The notes under the pieces are model-generated. The model saw nothing but the letters and a program-made list of their open reading frames with translations, was not told the DNA's origin and did no database searches. A stretch of 64,000 nucleotides of DNA from Cheiracanthium punctorium (Eukaryota > Arthropoda > Arachnida > Araneae > Cheiracanthiidae). Position numbers and translations under genes: made by a program. The DNA is taken from contig JAWZYV010000069.1 of the NCBI GenBank assembly GCA_038373885.1, positions 248,001-312,000 of the forward strand, in the 5' to 3' direction. Below, one piece after another: positions 58,833 to 64,000 of the stretch. Each line of letters starts with the position of its first letter. The stretch's first letter is position 1.

Positions 58833-59938
58833 GATGCCTCGCGACGTGCAGTTTCCCGAAACTGAAATTGCCCAAATCTATCGTTTGGATGCTCGTGGAA
58901 TGAAAGTTGTAGATATTGCAAGAAAACTTGGACGCAGTAGGGCTGGTATTTATTGAATTCTGTCAAAAGGTGATAATTTGAAAGCAAAATCTCGCATTAA
59001 GCTACCAAAGAAAACAACTAAACGGCAAGACAGAGAGATTTTCAGGTCAGCTTCAACCCAGAATTTGTCTGTATCGTCAATTTCTAGAGAAGTGACCATT
59101 CCAGTATCAAAATTCACGGTGCATTGACGGCTGCGGGTAAGTAAATTACTTGCTTATCGCAAAATGCTTCGTTCACCACAGGGGCGTAGCCAGGGGGGGG
59201 GATATCGGGATATATCCCCCCCGAATTTTTTTGAGTGATGAAATTCCGTCTATTTATACACATATAAGTTCATATCCCCCCCCCCCGAAAAATTTTCTTG
59301 GCTATGCACCTGGTTCACCAAACTTGAGAAAAAGGCATAAGGATGCTAGTGTTCAGTGGGCTCGAAAGCATAAAAACTGGGCAGATGAATGGTTGAGTGT
59401 CCTGTTCAGTGATAAAAAGAAGTTCAATTTAGATGTCCCCAATGGATGGGCATATTACTGGCACGATATTCGAAAAGCACCGCAAACTTTTTTTCAGCAG
59501 ACAGCAAGGAGGGGGTTCACACATGGTATGGAGAGCATTTTCCTATAATGAAACTACCGATATTGCTTTTTAAAAGGTCGTCAGTGTTCCGTAGATTACC
59601 AGAAAATGCTTGAAATACAGTTACCCCATTCGGAAAGTTGCTAGGGGAGCACAAATGGATATATCAGCAAGGATATATCAATTTCTCTATTCACGTCTCA
59701 AACTGAACAATGCAGTGGTTTAGACGAAACCAAGTAGCTGTTTTCGACCTTTGAGGAATATTAGCTAGAGACGTATATGCTAATGGGCATCAATTTGCAA
59801 CAGTTCAAGATCTAAAGTTGCAAATTGAAAGAAGTTGGTTTTCTCTAAAGCCGAATCTCTCCAAACTCTTATTTCGAGTATGTCTGATCGAGTTTTTACG
59901 GTGATTAGAAAAAATGGCTCAAAAATCTGAATGTTAAA
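58833..59938 (+). pseudogene. Tc1/Tc3-like transposase pseudogene
   Basis: It starts at an ATG near 58833 with MPRDVQFPETEIAQIYRLDA, then ARKLGRSRAGIY, the first helix-turn-helix, interrupted by TGA. After the inserted hAT MITE (59179-59312) the frame gives KHKNWADEWLSVLFSDKKKF with the first catalytic D, and NGWAYYWHDIRKAP. The second D region is unreadable. GILARDVYANGHQFATVQD, which follows the catalytic E in relatives, appears near 59757-59810. Stops, shifts and the insertion leave it dead. The 132-codon ORF at 59150-59548 is a chimera of MITE and transposase. Confidence 0.85.
59179..59312. mobile_element. hAT-type MITE inside the Tc1-like transposase
   Basis: It begins CAGGGGCGTAGCCAGG and ends CTTGGCTATGCACCTG. 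Exact 8-bp duplications GTTCACCA flank it at 59171-59178 and 59313-59320. Interior G- and C-runs flank a short AT-rich core. The 134-bp copy has no coding capacity. Confidence 0.95.
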
Positions 59939-60155
59939 GAAAAAAAAAAGGAGTTGTCTATAAACTTTTGGGACACTAAATTTTCATTTTTAGTTTTTAT
60001 CACAAAGTCTGCGATTGTGTGATATTAATTTGGTATAGTATTATTATTGTCTTGGTGTTAATTATAATTAAAAATGCTCTTTGAAATATTAATTCACCTT
60101 TTTCAATTATAAAATGAAAAATAACTGTTGTCTATAAACTTTTGGGACGCACTGT

Positions 60156-60807
60156 ATAGGAAGCCTCTGCAAGGCCTGCGGAGGTTATACTCACGCCACT
60201 AGAGACAGATTTGTTAGTGAAGGACTCAGATTATTATCACAAGAAATACAACCCTTTTTAGTCCCAGCTATACCGATTGAAATCACGGTTGTTTGTTTTT
60301 AATCTGTACTTTTAGGTCCTTCAAAATACAAATACAATTAATAGAAAATGTATGTATACAAACATATACATTCCTTTTAACTTACTTAATATGGACTCAG
60401 CGGCATCTAAATATGAAGAGAAAAAAAATATGACTTTCATGATTCCCATCGTACAGCTGGGACTGAAAAAGAAAAAATAGGTGAAGGAACGAAAGTTGGT
60501 GAATTTTGATCTGGCCAATGGCCTGAAGTATACCAAAGGAGGGGGGGGGGGAGAGAAAGAAAAAGAAGTAATTAATTAGAGATTAGCACGGGCCAGTAGT
60601 TTTGCAGCTCGATGAATTCTATTAACGGATCGACTTTCGGCCTTTCACTTTTTATGTAACGGACCAAATTCGGCCTATTTCATTTACTGATGTGTCGGTA
60701 TTCATGAATAAGCTTTAAAGTCAGAATAATATTATAAACACTAATTTATTTGATTGTGTATACTTCTTTCCAAAAGAGCTTTAAAATAGATTGATAAAGT
60801 AATAAAC
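60156..60807. other. Unannotated stretch
   Basis: G-run at 60541-60550. The 71-codon minus ORF at 60321-60536 shows no motif. Confidence 0.4.
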
Positions 60808-61004
60808 ATTGTATTTCATAAACATGATGTATAGTACGCTTTATAGTTAGGTAAGTTGGTAGGTAGTTATAACTTTATTTTTTTTAAATAGGTAATAATA
60901 GGTTAAAATAAATAAAATATATATTGTATTTCATAAACATGATGTATAGTACGCTTTATAGTTAGGTAAGTTGGTAGGTAGTTATAACTTTATTTTTTTT
61001 TAAA
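60808..61004. repeat. Direct repeat of ~81 bp, 115-bp spacing
   Basis: The block ATTGTATTTCATAAACATGA ... GGTAGTTATAACTTTA occurs at 60808-60888 and again at 60923-61004, differing only in the length of the closing T-run. The 34 bases between are AT-rich. Confidence 0.9.
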
Positions 61005-61932
61005 TCTCTTAAGCTTTTCTACTTCTTATACTTAAAAGTCTAAAAATCAGTATAAGATCCGCTGAAAAATAAACTGATACATATATGAATCTTTATATTT
61101 GCTACGAAGCTCTGTGGAATTCATGTATCCATAAATACAGTAGCATAAATAAAGCAGTTAAGAGATTTAGTTATGATTTAATTTACATAATATTTTTTAT
61201 CCACTTTTCTAGGTTTTTGTTGATTAACAAATGGGGTAAAGATGGTGGTAGAATTTGCATAACTTGATGCTAGAAGAATAGATTTTTTTCATCGATTAAA
61301 ACTATATCGGAGACGTATTAAACACCGGGGAACGGCCCAAAGCTCACAGCTTAGAAAGAGGGGGGGGGGGATGTGAAGAGAAAAATTTTCATTATAAAAT
61401 AATTGATTTAGTGTTATGTTTATTCAATTGAAAAACTATAAAGTGCTAAAGATATATGTTTATTCACTTTTCAAGCCAATAATTTCTATCTTAATTCTTT
61501 TTAATTCAGATGTCATTTAAAGTGAACCTTAAAAAAATTAGTAGTCTAGAAAGATTAGCAAAATTGTAAATAATAAACCTACAGTTCACTTTGAGTTTTT
61601 CTGATGTTTGCTCAGCATCCTATTGCATCCTATATTTAATGGTTCCTGTGAGCTCGTAACTGTAGCTAAGGCTGTATGATCATTCTCAAATATGAGTTAA
61701 TAAAAATCTATTTATGAAGCAATATGCGACACAGGAAAGGTTCGCCAATTAAGCTTTGCTCTTAGTTGAGAATAAATGAGCTAAAAAAATTAAACGAGAA
61801 AACAATCAATGATTTTGCTTTCATAGAACTAAAAAAATAATAAATAAAAATTAGTATTTTAATTGTAAAAAAGAATACAGCAGAGCTTGACAGTCAACGT
61901 TTTACCTGAATTTTACGGCATGTGTTTCATAT
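61005..61932. other. Unannotated stretch
   Basis: AT-rich, G-run at 61361-61370. No gene or element end recognised. Confidence 0.4.
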
Positions 61933-61934
61933 TA

Positions 61935-62472
61935 CCGTGTTTACTCGCGTAATAGTAGCACTTTTTTTTCCCAATTTCTCAAGGTGAAAGTGTAAGTGGG
62001 ACTATTATGCGGGGTCAGGGGTGTAGCCAGAAATTTTTCATGGGGGGGGGGGGTTACGACTACTACAACTCATATATATGTATATGTGTGTGTGATAATG
62101 AAGTGAAGACTATACATTTTGTATGGCAAAAATTTCTCATGGGGGGGGGTATGACCCCCCTAGGCTACGCCCCTGTGCGGGGTAAATCTGCAACATAAAT
62201 CGCACACTCTAATGGTAAAACATTACGGGTATAGTATAATTATTGATTTACAAAATGTTTCCAGATTATCTGCCTTATATTAAATAATCTTTTCGTCAGT
62301 TGCACACAAAAAAGAGGCATTTTTCTTTTTATAGCAATATTTTTATAGACATAAATAAAGGTAAAATACGTAACTGCGACTTTTATGCGGGAAAATATTT
62401 TGACGATTTTTTTCTGCTTCAAAAAGGGGGTGCGACTCTATGCGTGGGAGACTAATACGCGAGTAAATACGG
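61935..62472. mobile_element. TA-flanked MITE with CCGTRTTTACTCGCG ends, split by a hAT MITE
   Basis: The left end CCGTGTTTACTCGCGTAATA and the reversed right end CCGTATTTACTCGCGTATTA are inverted repeats. TA sits at 61933-61934 and 62473-62474. The 160-bp hAT MITE plus its duplication accounts for 168 of the 538 bases. No transposase is present. Confidence 0.82.
62016..62175. mobile_element. hAT-type MITE nested in another MITE
   Basis: It begins CAGGGGTGTAGCCAGAAATT and ends TAGGCTACGCCCCTG. Exact 8-bp duplications TGCGGGGT occur at 62008-62015 and 62176-62183. It shares its terminus with the element at 59179. Inner direct copies of AATTTYTCATGGGGGGGG lie at both sides. Confidence 0.95.
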
Positions 62473-62474
62473 TA

Positions 62475-62845
62475 GCTTCCGTAAAACATATAATAGCTTG
62501 GGATATATATTCTCTTTGACTTACCAGGATTGCAAAGGAATCAAGAATAACTTATGTGTGTTAGCACTTTTATTATTAGAAATATATCAACTTTAAATTA
62601 AAAAAAGTACTTGTGACTTAGAAAACTGTAAAAGAAGGAGGGAGGGAGCTCTGTTATGATATGTTACCTTGGAACCCCTAAGTCTGTAGTCTAGTTACGG
62701 GCAGTGGCGGGTCCACGGGGGGGGGCGGCTCTGGGGTCTCGAGCCCCCCCCCCCAGAGCTAGAAATACACTATGGATTAGGGAAGTTTAAAAAAAATTGT
62801 AAATTTTTACATGAACTGAAATTTAAAAAAGTAGCACTGTATATA
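62475..62845. other. Spacer with a possible hAT left end
   Basis: CAGTGGCGGGTCCACGGGGG starts at about 62704 and resembles a hAT terminus followed by G/C-runs (62718-62754); its partner end was not found. Confidence 0.4.
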
Positions 62846-63250
62846 CAGTTGACTCTCTGTTTAACGACGATCTTTTTCCAAAGACGATATTTCAAAGTCC
62901 CAGAAACTCCAACGTAAAAAAATTCTATTCAAAGACGACGTCGTTTCTGTTTAACGATATTTTTTTTTTTTATCTTACGTTACAGGAACAGGGGGAAAAA
63001 ATTTTAAGAGTGGGAAAAATGTGTCTGGGAATGTCAAAAGTGCAATTCGCAAGACATTCTCAACTACCTGAGTGTATTCTCAAAGGTATTTTAGAAGTAA
63101 AGAGAAAATTCTTGAAGCAGCACAAAAATTTAGTTCGGGATCCAAATCCAAACGACCGAAAAGTCAATGTGGCCGATTGGAAGAGTTTGCCAAGGCACTT
63201 CTGCATGCAAATGGTTACATGAAGCAAGAGCATCCAACATTCTAATTTCT

Positions 63251-63499
63251 AGGCCGCACCGTGGCCGAGTGCATAAGACACTCGACATGATAGACGGCTG
63301 AAGTGTGAAGGTCCCGCGTCTGGGCCTACCGCGCGGCTGTCGATCTAACTATCTGGAGTTTTTCCAGATGGTTTACTCCAGATTTAACGTGAATGCGCGT
63401 TAGAACCTCTGAAAAAATCCTCCGACCAAGGTAACCGTCCCAGAATGCAGATGCCTCTGGTATAGGCTTCCCACATAACATCGAATAACACATAACTCC
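63251..63499 (+). mobile_element. tRNA-derived SINE, family S1 (copy 5)
   Basis: The head is CACCGTGGCCGAGTGCATAA with CGTGGCCGAGTG as A box; the B-box site (CCGCGTCTGGGCC) is degraded. The body has GGTTTACTCCAGATTTAACG and GAATGCGCGTTAGAACC. AATTTCT flanks it at 63244-63250 and 63500-63506, a plausible target duplication. Confidence 0.8.
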
Positions 63500-63506
63500 A
63501 ATTTCT

Positions 63507-63743
63507 GGAGGCCCGATGGCTGAGCGCATAGCGCTCGCAACTGGGAGAAGAAAAGTGCCTGGTTCAAACTCAGGTCGCGTCCGTCAATCAAGCCGTTCGG
63601 AGTCCTATGCAGTTTTCTCCGAAACTTCTCTTAAATACGGATTAAGGCCCCTTAGAAACCCCCCCCCCTCCACGTAAGGCACCCCGTACTCGGCCTAGAT
63701 CCCTCATGTAGATAATTGTTCGTATTACCAAAATAAAATAAAA
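63507..63743 (+). mobile_element. tRNA-derived SINE, family S1 (copy 6)
   Basis: The head is GGCCCGATGGCTGAGCGCAT with GGTTCAAACTC near the B-box position. The body has CAGTTTTCTCCGAAACTTCT and AATACGGATTAAGGCCCCTT, and the tail is AAAATAAAATAAAATC. It sits directly after copy 5. Confidence 0.85.
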
Positions 63744-64000
63744 TCAAGCAATTACTGCAGTGCTGTTATTCTGGCAGAAAAATTTGGAATGCAAAATTTT
63801 TAGGCTTTGGCTGGTTAGCTAGAACAATTCATAAAATGGAAGCTGACGCATTTCACATTTGAGAAAATCTGGAAGAAAGAATAACGGGAAGGCGAAAAAT
63901 GAAACAACTGACTCATTTTGATTTTCTTGAAACCTAATTTTATTGTATTGCTTGTTTTTATTACCTTTTTTTAAGGTAAATTAAAACAATTTTTTGCGAA

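Larger units (their letters stand above)
58507..60154 (+). mobile_element. Relic Tc1/Tc3-like transposon with IR/DR ends
   Basis: At the right end the 21-base motif ttgtctataaacttttggga(c) occurs at 60128-60148 and again in the same orientation at 59954-59974; the terminus CGCACTG abuts TA at 60155. At the left, reversed versions with a few mismatches lie at 58687-58707 (inner) and near 58517-58531 (outer, degraded). Left and right spacings are about 172-174 bases. The left terminus is too decayed to fix. A hAT MITE sits inside the transposase. Confidence 0.82.
63010..63899 (+). pseudogene. Tigger/pogo transposase N-terminal relic
   Basis: In a frame around 63098-63240 it reads SKEKILEAAQKF, then RPKSQCGRLEEFAKALLHAN and GYMKQEHPTF. 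This matches the junction between the two helix-turn-helix units of the CENP-B-like DNA-binding region in Tigger and jerky proteins. After the two SINEs, 63745-63830 gives AVILAEKFGMQNF and then, in another frame, GFGWLARTIHK, matching the second unit (usual pattern: LA.KLG...F.AS.GWL.RF.KR). The 70-codon ORF starting MGKMCLG is partly in the wrong frame. No catalytic domain lies in the window. Confidence 0.7.
62846..64000 (+). mobile_element. Tigger/pogo-like transposon, interrupted and running off the window
   Basis: After TA (62844-62845) comes CAGTTGACTCTCTGTTTAAC and GACGATCTTTTTCC, the style of a Tigger terminus. ATTCAAAGACGACGTCGTTT and GTTTAACGAT repeat shortly inside. The transposase relic starts near 63010. 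SINEs at 63251 and 63507 split it, and coding resemblance resumes near 63745. The right end is beyond the window. Confidence 0.75.

Noticed and set aside
59150..59548. A 132-codon ORF as a novel fusion protein
   Set aside because: It is a chance read-through from a hAT MITE into a transposase relic, with no start context and a dead host element.

Overview
This 64-kb window looks like gene-poor, AT-rich DNA from an animal nuclear genome. An arthropod is most likely, and possibly a chelicerate such as a spider. That placement is inference from the repeat content: Tc1/mariner, hAT, Tigger/pogo and Helitron remnants, tRNA-derived SINEs and a non-LTR retrotransposon, with no bacterial-style operons. 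I found no intact host protein-coding gene. Almost every short ORF is chance or part of a transposon relic. Two ORFs might be host exons (about 31425-31664 on plus, 23089-23271 on minus), but the evidence for both is weak.

Layout. 0.9-3 kb: a TA-flanked MITE and a hAT-type MITE. 4.3-6.8 kb: a truncated Tc1-family element lying between two copies of an 848-bp segment that are almost identical. 9.9-11.1 kb: dispersed repeats, including a 69-bp perfect duplication. 16-20.4 kb: a hAT-type MITE, a second copy of the 10.6-11.1-kb repeat, a broken Helitron, a Tc1-motif hairpin and a 111-bp palindrome. 21.4-22.2 kb: a short tandem repeat and a tRNA-derived SINE. 25.65-26.8 kb: a 1-kb dispersed repeat nested in another inverted-repeat element. 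27.8-30.1 kb: a candidate non-autonomous element bounded by imperfect inverted repeats and holding an array of about 155-bp units. 30.7-33.5 kb: a mariner-like deletion derivative and a full-length but dead DD34E Tc1 element. 34-38 kb: a GC-rich MITE, a minus-strand dispersed repeat and tRNA pseudogenes. 39-49.3 kb: several SINEs and other repeats. 50.4-54.3 kb: an inverted-repeat pair, the 3' end of a LINE, a TA-flanked MITE and a foldback element inside a perfect 64-bp inverted repeat. 56-64 kb: hairpins, three hAT MITEs (two of them nested in other elements), a relic Tc1/Tc3-like element, and a Tigger/pogo transposase interrupted by two SINEs.

How the parts relate. The window is a record of successive insertions. 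Nested pairs (hAT MITE in Tc1-like, hAT MITE in a TA-flanked MITE, SINEs in Tigger, dispersed repeat in a MITE) give relative ages. The strongest observation is the Tc1 fragment at 5123-5931: its terminal inverted repeat abuts the TA that begins the second 848-bp copy, which suggests an aberrant, one-ended insertion that duplicated the target.
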